Source: Treponema sp. (lineage in GTDB: Bacteria; Spirochaetota; Spirochaetia; Treponematales; Treponemataceae). Taken from it: a stretch of DNA of 27,533 nt. Within the stretch, counting starts at the first letter, position 1. Every line of letters starts with the position of its first letter. The notes below the pieces were generated by a model that worked only from the letters and a program-made list of their open reading frames with translations, was not told where the DNA came from and did not search any database. Positions 14,436 to 25,500 of this stretch are shown in pieces. The stretch is taken from the NCBI GenBank assembly GCA_004554075.1, contig SFOB01000028.1, forward strand, positions 1 through 27,533. Direction: 5' to 3'. The position numbers and the translations under genes are program-made.

Positions 14436-16046
14436 TCAACAAATCCATTCTCTGCCACTATTTTCGTAGCGGAACCAGTCAAAATCTGCAAAAAACTTTT
14501 TCTCTTTGTAGTCGCCGCCGCTTGTCGCAAACATGCCTACGACAGTACCAACAAAGCCGCCGGCCACATCAGTACTCAAAATAGAAGCATCAATATTTTC
14601 TGTAAGCAGCATCATATTGCGCTCATCAGGACCATATTCAAAACGGAGCTTCTGGTGTTCGGCAACTACACGAAGCGTAATCGGAACCACCTTGCGGCCG
14701 CCGGTCATTACTTCTTCTACAAGAATCTCTTCCTGGCCTGCCTGAGTTTTCACAAGCTGCAGAACAATAATTTTTCCTTTAAGAACAATCTGCAGGCGGT
14801 AATTAAAACTTTCATTCTGGAACAAAACAAGGCCGGCCGCATCTTCATTTTCATCAAAATGAGCAATCAGCCTTGTACTCGCTTCGTAACTGAAGCTGGT
14901 CTGGCGGCGAAGCAGCATAGAAACATTTCCATTTCCGGTAATCGTCTCGCCCGCATAAATCCTTAAAACCCCGGATTCTTCCCTGCAGTTACAGAAGTCT
15001 GCGGCCGGTCTTCTAAGGCTCAACCAGTAAAGGCCAAGCTCTTCGCTGTTAAAATCATCAACTGCAGGAAAGCTCACCGCATTAGAATCATCAAAATCAC
15101 GGTTTACAACATGGCCACTAAGGCTGTAGGCATTTTCAACAAGGCCGGTCTCCCAACTGGCAACTGGCCAGCCTTCTTCCCATATAACGGGAACAAGGAA
15201 GGTTTCGCGCCCCATATTGCAGAAGCGGTGACCAGCTTCTCCGTAAGGGCGGGAGGCAAGGCAGCACATCCACCATTTATTATCAGCGCAGACAAGATCT
15301 GCATGGCCAACATTGCGGATTCGGGCAGTGTTTCCCAGGTGCCGGTGAGTCAGAATCGGGTTAGAAGGCTTTCCCTCCCACTCCCCGTCAATCGTCTGGC
15401 AGCGGGCAACACAAACCGCATGATTCGGTCCCGTGCCGCCTTCGGCATGAAGCAGATAATAAGTTCCGTTTACCTTATAGATATGAGGACCTTCCGGCCA
15501 GACACAGTTTTTAAGGGCACCCCGCCAGATTCCTTTAGAATCTCCGTAGAGTTTTCCCGTGTTCAAATCAATCTTCTGAATCCAGATTTCCCAGTTACCC
15601 TCGTACTTAGGGCCTTCCGGTGCCGGGCGGGTTCCCGTATACCAGACAGTGCCGTCATCATCAAAAAAGAGGGATGGATCAATACCTTCCGCGCCCTCAA
15701 TCGGGATCGGATTAGACCAGGGACCTTCCGGATGGTCAGCTGTTACAAAAAAGTTACCTATTTTATCAACCTGAGTACAAATGCAGTAGAATCTGCCCTC
15801 ATGAAAGCGGATTGTAGGCGCAAAAAGCCCGCGTGAAACCCCGGCGCCTGTAAAATCCAGCTGTTCCGGCCGGTCAATAACATTACCAATCTGCTCCCAG
15901 GCAACAAGATTCTTGCTCTTAAAAACCGGCAGCCCCGGCAAATAAGAAAAAGAAGAACAAACAAGATAATAATATCCCCCCGCCTCGCAGATGGAAGGAT
16001 CCGGATAAAAGCCCGGTAAGATTGGATTTATGATTCGTGTGGCCAT
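14436..16046 (-). CDS. GH43 beta-xylosidase/alpha-L-arabinofuranosidase, cytoplasmic
   Basis: A 536-residue five-bladed beta-propeller glycosidase followed by a concanavalin-A-like C-terminal domain (from about 330), as in XynB3-type beta-xylosidases. The propeller opens with NPILPGFYPDPS, whose Asp16 is the catalytic base. Asp123 in GIDPSLFF is the pKa modulator and Glu185 in VWPEGPH the general acid. The length fits this group (about 530-550). No signal peptide is present, so it cleaves imported xylo- or arabinoxylo-oligosaccharides. I chose the ATG at 16046, with GGAAGG/AGGTGG about 12 bases upstream. A longer start at 16097 would translate the ribosome-binding region and adds 17 residues unlike the family. 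It is the first gene of a likely operon with the esterase and is divergent from the giant gene. Confidence 0.92.
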   Translation of the reverse strand: MATRIINPILPGFYPDPSICEAGGYYYLVCSSFSYLPGLPVFKSKNLVAWEQIGNVIDRPEQLDFTGAGVSRGLFAPTIRFHEGRFYCICTQVDKIGNFFVTADHPEGPWSNPIPIEGAEGIDPSLFFDDDGTVWYTGTRPAPEGPKYEGNWEIWIQKIDLNTGKLYGDSKGIWRGALKNCVWPEGPHIYKVNGTYYLLHAEGGTGPNHAVCVARCQTIDGEWEGKPSNPILTHRHLGNTARIRNVGHADLVCADNKWWMCCLASRPYGEAGHRFCNMGRETFLVPVIWEEGWPVASWETGLVENAYSLSGHVVNRDFDDSNAVSFPAVDDFNSEELGLYWLSLRRPAADFCNCREESGVLRIYAGETITGNGNVSMLLRRQTSFSYEASTRLIAHFDENEDAAGLVLFQNESFNYRLQIVLKGKIIVLQLVKTQAGQEEILVEEVMTGGRKVVPITLRVVAEHQKLRFEYGPDERNMMLLTENIDASILSTDVAGGFVGTVVGMFATSGGDYKEKKFFADFDWFRYENSGREWIC

Positions 16047-16184
16047 AATACTAGAATACCACCTTCCTTCATATAAATATAGATGAAATCTCCCCAATTA
16101 ATTGAATTATTCTATAATTGTGCTGAAAGGTGCGGAGGTTTTTTACAATTACTGACATTTCAGCTAGCTTTTGAAGGGGCTTGG

Positions 16185-16499
16185 GCCTGCAGATTTTGAT
16201 TTTTCCCAAAACTGCAGGCTGGCAGAAGGCAATTGATGGGTATTTGAGCCTGCAGTTTTGAAATTTCTTTATTTTTGCAGGCTTAAAAGAGCCACAAAAG
16301 ATTCTCTGCAGCCTTCAAGCCCCCGCAAACAGCTTGTAAAAGCCTGCAAAACTTCCGATTTTCCAATCTTGCAGGCCGGTTATTTGAAAACACCCCTTTA
16401 CTAGCCTGCAAAAATTAATATTTCTAGATTTTGCAGGCCAACCCCCTGCCCCCCAAGTTTTCCAGCCTGCAAAAAATCAAAAGTCTCGATTTAACAGGC
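16185..16499. repeat. Array of five 35-bp palindromes with conserved GCCTGCA/TGCAGGC arms
   Basis: Units lie at 16185-16219, 16248-16282, 16342-16376, 16404-16438 and 16465-16499. Each is exactly 35 bp, with GCCTGCA(A/G) at the left end and (T)TGCAGGC at the right (the fifth ends AACAGGC). The centres are AT-rich and differ. Unit starts are 63, 94, 62 and 61 bp apart; the long gap (16283-16341) may hold a decayed unit. Spacers are unrelated except for short pyrimidine-rich runs before several units. A further 7-bp inverted repeat, GCTGAAA/TTTCAGC (16122-16164), lies to the left. The array fills the 533-base divergent region between GH43 and the giant gene, which otherwise shows no gene. Confidence 0.9.
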
Positions 16500-16540
16500 A
16501 TCTTACCTACAGCCCCAATTTTCCAGACCAGTCTCCCCCT

Positions 16541-16569
16541 TTAAATTGTAGAAAAATCTTCTATATATG
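16541..16569 (+). promoter_or_regulatory. Possible promoter of the giant gene
   Basis: TTAAAT (16541-16546) and TATATG (16564-16569) are 17 bp apart; TTGTAG (16546-16551) with TAAAAT (16571-16576) at 19 bp is an alternative. Either would start transcription within a few bases of the ATG at 16580, and no Shine-Dalgarno is seen. The call is weak because the region is AT-rich. Confidence 0.3.
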
Positions 16570-16579
16570 TTAAAATAAT

Positions 16580-19500
16580 ATGCCGATAATGATAATGGAT
16601 ATGTATAACTGTCTAAAAACGCCAACATCTCGATTCCGCAAACTCGTTGCTTCGCTTTTTGTATTTGCAGCACTGTGTTTTGGTGCGTGGGCAGAGACAT
16701 ATACATGGACGGGAGCTTATGATACCGACTGGGATAACGAGGATAACTGGGAAGATTCCTTTGGCGATCATCCAAGCCTACCTTTTACGAATACAGATTC
16801 TGTTCTCATTCCAGCAGGATTAACAGACTATCCTGTTATAACAAGTTATACAAACAAGGTAGCTGGAATTGAAATACAAACAGATGCCTCCCTATTTATT
16901 TCATGTAATGCTGATTTATCTGATCTGACATCTTCATATCCCGCCACTTTTACAAATAACGGTACTTTATATTTTTATAACACAAATAACACTCCAACTT
17001 ATACTCTTACAACTCCAGTAAACGCAGAACTTGGAAAACTTTATGTCTGGGGAAAAACAATTATTGAAATAAATGGAAACTGTTCAGCCACTTCAATTAA
17101 AATGGAACCAGACAAAGAGGCAAATCAGGTATCCAGCAATTTTACTGTAAAGCTTTCAGAAAAAAACGGGTCAGCTGATAAACTTACAATTGGAACAGGC
17201 TCGCCCGCTGTAAACCTTACAAGAGCTTCTGCAACAGATGATGTTATCGGCACCTTTGAAATTGATGTAAAAGTTACCTGCACCGGAACCCTAGACACCC
17301 ACAGCGGAGTCACACTAAAGATAGATTATGGAAAGACACTAACTACTGGAGGAATATATCACTCTGCAGAAAATGGTACTCCGGCCAGTAAAATAGAAAA
17401 TGCCGGAACAATAAATGCTGGAACAACTGGTATCATAGATTTAAGCGGAAATGGAAATGCAGGATGTGCTCAACTTGTAAATTCTGGAACTATCAACGCA
17501 GGCACAATACAAATTGGAACTGCCGATGAAAAAGCATACAGCAACACAGGTGTTTTAACCCCAATAATTAACACCAGCACAATAGAAGTTACATCTTCCT
17601 TTACCCTTCCGAAATTCTCAAACACAGAAGAAGGTTTCACCCCTTACAGTGGCGGTGGAACTATCATACTCAACGGAGCAAATGCTACCTTCGAAAACAA
17701 AGACACAACACATGAAATTACAATTAACCGCTTAGAAGGAAACCTTGCATCAGTTGTAAAAGGTGGTGGAACAACAACAATTACAACTGGTGAGTTTTCT
17801 GCTTCGGCTACAGTTTCGGATACTATAATAACAACTGCAACTTTTTCTGACACTGCAGAGTTGTCAGGTACAAATATCGATTCAGCAACATTCTCTGATA
17901 ACATCACATTATCAGGAGCGAATACTTTTAAAGACATTACCGCCGAAGATCTTGACGGCAAATCTCTTTCCGTAACTGGTACTCAAACTATTACAGGAGA
18001 CGTTTCTTTATCAGGTCATGGAACAGGCACAAGTGCTCTGACAGTCAGCGGTGCAGGAGATTTGAAATTAACAAAAACTCTTGTTGCCGAATATCTAAAT
18101 TTCCCTGGAGATGGTCCTTCAATAAATGCCGACAGCACCGGAAGCGCTTATGCAAAACACAGTACTGGAACCCCAACCGGTTGGGCAGTTGTAGATGCAG
18201 AGCAGATTGTCTGGAATGGTTCAGATGTTACAGACGGCACAAAATGGGAGAAAAAAGAAAACTGGCTTCCACCAACAGCTGTTCCAACTTCAACTAATGA
18301 TGTAATTATAAATTCAGGAAATCCAGCTCCTGTTATTTCTGGTGATATAACTGTAAAATCAATTTCAATTGATAACAGCGCACAAGTAACAGTGTCAGAA
18401 ACCGGTTCACTAACCATCACAGATGCAACTGCATTTGATGAAAAAATAACAGGCGACGGAAAATACATTGTCGGCACAGGAAAAAACTTTACCGTTGCAA
18501 CTGACACAACATTGAATATCAATATAGAAAACAATGGAACTATAAACGTTTCTGCTTCACTAACTGCAACTTCTTTTTCAGGTAGCGGAACAATAAAATT
18601 AAATGGCAGCGGTGGAAATACTGTATTATCAGCAAGCAATACAATAACCTCTAACCAAGGCTCAATTGTTCTTAATAACACTAACGCTGAAATATCAGGT
18701 AAATATTCATTAACAACAAGTTTTAGTGCAATTGCGTCAAATGATATGTCTGGTAAGACAATCACGAATAATGCAACAATTACTGCAAGCTCAATTGCAC
18801 TTTCGGGAATAGACGGTTCAGAACTTGAACTTGCAGGCAGCGGCACCTTTGACACAAGTTCACTAACCGCTTCATTTCTTAAAATCGGAGATTCTGTTTC
18901 TCTAAAGACTTTTACAGATCCTATTAGCGACTGTGTGCCTTCAGCAGGTACGGCAGATGCACAATATCTCACAGTAATGCATAATGGCTGGGCTATAAGG
19001 CCATTATCAAAATTTGTATTCAAATGGGATGGCTCTGAGAGCAGTAGTTGGGAAGATCCAGATAACTGGGATATCGGTTATACTCCTGTTAGAGACAGCA
19101 GAATTATAATTCCATCAAAAGAAAACAAGCCTGTAATTACAGATGCTTGTGAGGGTGGAACTTTATCTATTGAAAGCGAAGCTTCTGTAACACTGCAAGC
19201 AAATGCACTTAAGCTCTCTGGTACCGACAACACTGGTGCAAGCCCAGCAAACTCAATTCTCTCAAATGCTGGAACTATTATTTTTACAGGTAATGGCCGT
19301 ATTACAAACAGCACAGACATAGCAATAAATGATGTATCTCAAGGTTCGGTAGAATATGCAGGTAATGGAACAGGTGGAATCATTACAGATTTTGGAGCAA
19401 CTGATTACAATAATTTGATTATCTCTAAATCTGGCTGGAAGATTACCTCACCAACAACAATAGTAGCAGACAATATAACCATAAAAAATGGAGGCTCTTG

Positions 19501-22500
19501 TTCTGTAAGTGCAGAAACAACTCTCAAGTCTAAAACTTTTACCTTTAATGGAAGCAGCTCAAATAAAAATATTATCTCTTCTGCAGATGTAAATCTGATT
19601 ATTATTCCAGCAACAGCAGATGCAAACGTAAATATTCCTTCAGGTATTGATTCAAAGTTTTCTTTTGAGTCGACCGGAACACTTCATTTAAAAAATGAGT
19701 CTACTGGAAATCTTGTTTTTTCAGATTCTGATACATTCGATTACTTTGATTACAAGCTCAATTTCCATAGTCCTGTTATCTTAAGGCAGAATATAAAAGT
19801 TCAGAATTCGGTTATTGCAGCTGAAAATATTTCGGCTGCAAACGCGAGCGATACAAGCACACTCATATTCCAGGGAAATGAAACGATTGAGTTTAGCCCA
19901 ACCACTGGCAAAACTTATCAGAATATTACAATAAACCACACTGGCAGTTCACTTACAATAAAGAATAGTGATTACAGCATTACAAGCCTGAAAATTACAA
20001 ACGGTACAACAATTATAAGTGGTGATACAACAATCACAAACTGTGCAATCACAAATGCCACTTCTACAACCTTCAATGGCACTCCAACAATAACAAACCT
20101 CTCTGACGATACAACTGGCGGTAACATAATCTTCAACAAAGGCGCAAATATTTCAAAAGCCGTAACATTGAAAACAAACGGAAGCGTAACCTTTGACGGT
20201 TCAAAAAAAGATGGTTCAGATAATATAATTCCAGTAACATTTGGCGAAACCTTCGAACACACCTCAACAACAGGAAAAACCTCTGTAAATGGAAACATCA
20301 ATGCAGCAGGTTTCTCTGCAAAAAATCTTGTAGCAACTGGAGATACAACTATCAGCACAGGTAATACTGGTGCACAAGAATATGGAACAATTAACGGAAG
20401 TACTTCAGAAACACAGGAGCTTACCCTTACAGCATCCGCTGTTACCATTAATGATAATGTTGGAAAAGCAACAGGCGGAAGATTAAAAACTCTTAAAATA
20501 AATGCGCCACTTACAATTAGAGTAACTGGAAAAGAGATTTCTGCAAAGGAAATTGATTTTTCTGGAGATATTTCTGGAACTGGAAAAGTTCTTACAATAA
20601 ATACAGAAATCTTAAAAAGCACCGCTGCAGCCTCTGGTTCAGCTGCAATTACTTTAAGTGCTCTGACCTTTGCCGCTGACACAAAAATACAAACTGAAAA
20701 CACCTCGAATATCACTTATAACATTCCTGTTCTAAATGGCAACGGAAAAACCCTTACCATTGCCACAAGCGGAAACAACACCTTTAGCGGCGATGTTGAA
20801 ATTAATCCAAAACTTGTAACATCTACGGGAACTACCCTAACCGCCTCTGCCGGCGAAATGACATTTAAGGATGATTTGAATTTAACAAACGGAAGCTTTG
20901 ACGCACATGGCGGCACAATAATTCTTACAGCAGAAAATAAGGGTGATGCCCCGGCTGTATTTAATGGTGGTGGAAAAACCTTCAACAATCTCACTGTTAC
21001 TGGAGCCGCAAGCATAGCGGATAATAATAAAATAAATGGAACACTTTTTTTAAGTGGAACAGATCCTTTATCCATTCTGGGAGACAATGAAATAGGAACT
21101 CTCACAGCAAGCGGACTTGGTGGCAAAACAATTACATTTACCGCTGGAACAAGTCAGCAAGTAACAAGTATGACATTAACAGGAAGTTCAGCGGACGCTA
21201 AACTCACTCTCACTTCTACAAGCAACTGGAATATCCGCTGTACAAACGAACCTGTACTTGAGTTTTTAATTGTAAAAAATTCTACAAATAACACCCCGGG
21301 TACACCTGCCCCAGGAACAAACTTCGTTGCATTCAATAGTACCGATGCCGGAAATAATACTCACTGGAATTTCCCAGACATGGATTACAAATGGCTTGGT
21401 ACTACTTCAACAGACTGGAATACAACCACAAACTGGGAATACGGAGTCATTCCTACAAAAGGTGCTAAAAAAATTGAAATTGCAGTCTCAGATGCAAACA
21501 ACTACCCTAGCCTGATTGCTGAGCTTGATTTGAATACTACCTATAACGGCTCTGCCAAAAAGGCCAATATTATTGTTGATGCAGGGGCTACCCTTGATTT
21601 AGCTGATCAACTAATCAAAGTTGGGGAAATTCAAAATAAAGGACTTGTAAGATTAAATGGAATTGCCTCTCAAATAGACGGAATAACGACAAATGATACA
21701 TCAGATGGAGATGCCCCTACTGTTGAATATACAGGATCTGGCACTACAACCCATTTTGTCTGGGATGGAGATACTGACACAGATGGCAAGCAGTATGTAA
21801 ATCTGATCTTGAATAGGGCTGATGCTGTTGTTTCAGAAAAACTTTTTACTTCTGGAAATCTTACCATCAAAGCGGCAGCTTCTGTCTCTGAAGATATTGA
21901 AGTTTCAAAAGTTCTTACAATTAATGCAGCAACAACAATCGCAGCAGATAAAAGCATTTCTGTAAAGGGCAATGTTACATCTACAGCCGATGTTAGCGGA
22001 GCTGGTAAACTGATTTTCACAGGCACAGAAGGACAGATTTTTAATGCTGGTGCACAATCTTATTCAAATATTGAAGCAAAAACAGGAACTAGTAGCCTTA
22101 CAGTAAATACAAATCTTACAGTAACAAACTTCACAATCACAAGCGGAGCTCAGACTATCTTTGCAGGTGCGCCAACTATAACAACACTTGCAGCTGAAAA
22201 TACAACAGGTACAATAGCCTTCAACGGTGGCGGTACTATCACAAATGATGTTGAGTTTAAGACTGCTGGTCAGGTAACCTTTGGAGACGCAAATACAGAC
22301 TCAATAACATTCTCAAATAATGTAACTCACACTGCAGGACCAACTCAAATTACAGGTACTCTTTATGCAGTAGCTATAACACTAGGAGCTGACGGTAAAC
22401 TTACCTCTCTAACTAATGCAAACATTTATGCAGCCTCTTTTGAATCTTACGATTTACAGATTTCCGGTGATGTAACTATTGATACTTCAACTATTACTCC

Positions 22501-25500
22501 AGGTACACAAACCTACAAAGGAGCTATATACGGAACTACAACTGATGAAGACACATTAACTCTTAAATCAAATACCTCACAGATAACTTTCAATGGAAAT
22601 ATAAATGGAAGTGTTCCCCTTAAAGATATAACCTTAAACGGTCCACTTGTAATTAATTGTAACACAATTAAAACCTCAAATAATCAAAACTATAAAAGAG
22701 CAGTTACCCTAGGCACAACACCTTATTCAAGTCACAGGCTTGAAGGAACACAAATTACTTTTGATTCCACAATTGATGGAAACGCAGACCTGATAGTAAA
22801 AGGCACAACAAAAACTATCTTTACAGGTAATGTTGGTAACAGCAATGCCCTCACTTCTTTGAAATCAGAGGGACCTCTGGAAATCAACTGCGCAAATGTT
22901 ATCACAAGCGGAAATCAAACCTACGAAAGCACTGTAAGTCTCGGAGCTTCGACAAATCTCACAGCAAAGACCATAACGCCATCTGTAAACAATAGCACTA
23001 TCACCTTCCAAGGAAATATAAACGGAAGTGGTACAAACACTTCACTCACGATAAATGCAAACACAGTAATTGAATCAGCCACAGAAACAATTTCGACTAC
23101 TGGAAATCAAACTTACAATGGAAGAATTACTTTACAAACTCCTGTAACAATGACTGCTCCAGAAATTGATTTTTCTGAAAATATTGCCGGCTCAGGCAAG
23201 ACTCTGACGCTGAACACTTCTTATCTCAAAAGCACAATAGCAAGCGGCACAGCAGCAATCACGCTTTCTGAATTAAAACTAAATCAAGATACAGAAATCG
23301 ATTCTCAAAATTCTACTGAAACGAAGTTTAATGTTTTCAAGATTAACAGTTCATACAAGGCTCTGACTTTTGGAAAATCTACTCCAGCCACTACAAGCAG
23401 TTTTACTCTTCAGGATGATATTATCATTAATCCAGCTGTAACTATTCTAAATGGAAGAACAGTCTCTTGTGCCGGAGCTGCTACTTTCAATTCAGCGATA
23501 GAAAATAACGGAAGTCTTACAGGTGATATAACAGATGCAAAAAAGACTCTTACATTCTCTGCCAACTATTCTGGCAACGGAAGTCTTACTGCATCAAAGG
23601 GAGAAACCTTATTCAAGGCCAATGCTGATTTATCTTCCACAAACTTCGACCACTCAAGTGGAACAGTAAACTTTAATGGTAACGGAACAGATCAAGAACT
23701 CACAACTAACAGCTCAACAAATTTCTACAATGTACTTATTTCTTCTTCTGCTAAAGTAACTACTACTTCCTCTTTCATCGTGAGTGGTCCAAGCTGGTCT
23801 AGTCCAACATCAACTCAAAACTTTACTGCAACAGCGGGTACAATTACATTTGACAACGCAACTGCACCTGCTGCCTCCCCTCTCACAACCGTAAGTGGAA
23901 AAAATAAATTTTATAATGTAGTTTGCAAGACAGCCGGTCAAAACATTACTTTTGAAGCAGACAACATTTTCTCCAATACTGTTACAATTGGTGATAGTAA
24001 AGCAACACCATCAGCAATAATGACTGGTACTGTAAACATCTCAAGTTCCGAAGCAATCACCTTTAATCCTAATTTGTACTGTAACAAACTCACTATAAAT
24101 GCAGGAACCAAAAACGTTTCCTTCAATGGAAATGCAACTTATGGAGAGGGCTTTACAAACAACGGAACCGGCAGTTCTATTTTCAAAGCAAGCTTTAATG
24201 GAACAGGTGATGCTATTTTTAATGGAGATATTTATATTACTGACAACGCTACTCCTAGAAGTTTCTCTGCAGGCAGCGGAAAGAAAATCGAAACAAATAA
24301 AAATATCATTGTAGATACAACTGATACAAATATCATCAATATAAATACTCACACCGACTCGTTAGTCAAATCTTACAACTTTGTACTTTATTCTGGAAAA
24401 GTATCTCTTGACGGAAGTCTGGATACAAAAGGCAGCACTGCTGAAACTACTGGTGACATAATTCTTCTTGGATCTGATTATACAACTATGGACCCTCAGA
24501 CAGGTATCGATAGCATTTATCTTTACAGTCAGACAAGACCTTCAGCTGCTAACTTTACAACAGACTTCAAGGCCACACCTTACAATGGAGAAGTAACTAT
24601 TTCATCTGGTGCAACAATGCAGGCAGGTAAAAACTTCTATGCAAATGGACTCTCTCTTAATGGTACAGGCGAATGGAACCTCAAGCTGACAAAAACAAGT
24701 GATTCTGAAAAAGGTTTCGCAGAAGCAATCAAAACAGAAGTAAGCAATTGTAAAGTAAGCTGCCATCAGGACACTTCTACAGCCACTGATGATACCGCAC
24801 CAGCAAAAGTTGTTGCTTATGAATGTACTGACAATTCTGGCAATACTAACTGGAACTTTGATGATTTCGAGATTCTTAATGCATGGACAGTACGCGATAA
24901 TGCAATATACGTTGAGTTTAATGCTCCTGTACGAAATCTTTACAACGAAATTATAAACTCACTTTCTTTCCTCACCTATAAGGGAACTGCATCGGCCAGC
25001 ACAGCCTTTACAGGCATTTATTCAACACCGGATTGTCAGGATGCAAATCTGATTAAAGACAAAAACAAAGATATAGAACTAACTAACGGTCGTTATTCAC
25101 TCTATCTCAAAGCTCCTGATTCATGGAATACCGATGCAACAGGAAATTCAACTGGAAGAAGCAGCCTCAGTTCAGACCGCAATGGAAATCATAAATCATC
25201 AATTCCTTATATTGATATTCCACGTTCACTCAGCGGCACAAATTATATAATTACAAACAGATGGGGAAAACGTCTCAACAACTATAGTACTCGTACCACT
25301 ACTCCAGGCTATTCTTACGGAACAAATGAAAATACTGGCAATGAAACATACGTGCTCGACAAGACAGGTCCGGTTCTCTGGACTGTACGTACCGGACAGG
25401 AGATGCATGATTCATATAAAACTTCTGATGGTGAAAACAGTCAGTATGATTATGATGCACATAACTTTATTGAGTTCAGATATTCTGAACCAGTTACATT

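Noticed and set aside
16047..16097. 17-residue N-terminal extension of GH43
   Set aside because: It would translate the Shine-Dalgarno region and has no family similarity; the propeller begins right after the ATG at 16046.
16103..16118. TTGAAT/TATAAT as a promoter left of the palindrome array
   Set aside because: The two boxes are only four bases apart and no -35 box sits 16-18 bp upstream of TATAAT.
16185..16499. CRISPR array (35-bp repeats, mostly 26-28-bp spacers)
   Set aside because: Only the ends of each unit are conserved; the centres differ at most positions, one gap is 59 bp, and no cas genes are near. The units are palindromes with variable loops, not identical repeats.
16185..16499. 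Integron attC sites
   Set aside because: The arms GCCTGCA/TGCAGGC do not match the RYYYAAC/GTTRRRY core, there is no integrase, and no cassettes lie between the units.
18148..20715. Long reverse-strand reading frames (such as 18148-19023 and 19972-20715)
   Set aside because: They lie antisense to the continuous giant reading frame and translate to low-complexity Val/Ser/Pro-rich sequence, a by-product of its codon bias. No ribosome-binding sites or domains were seen.
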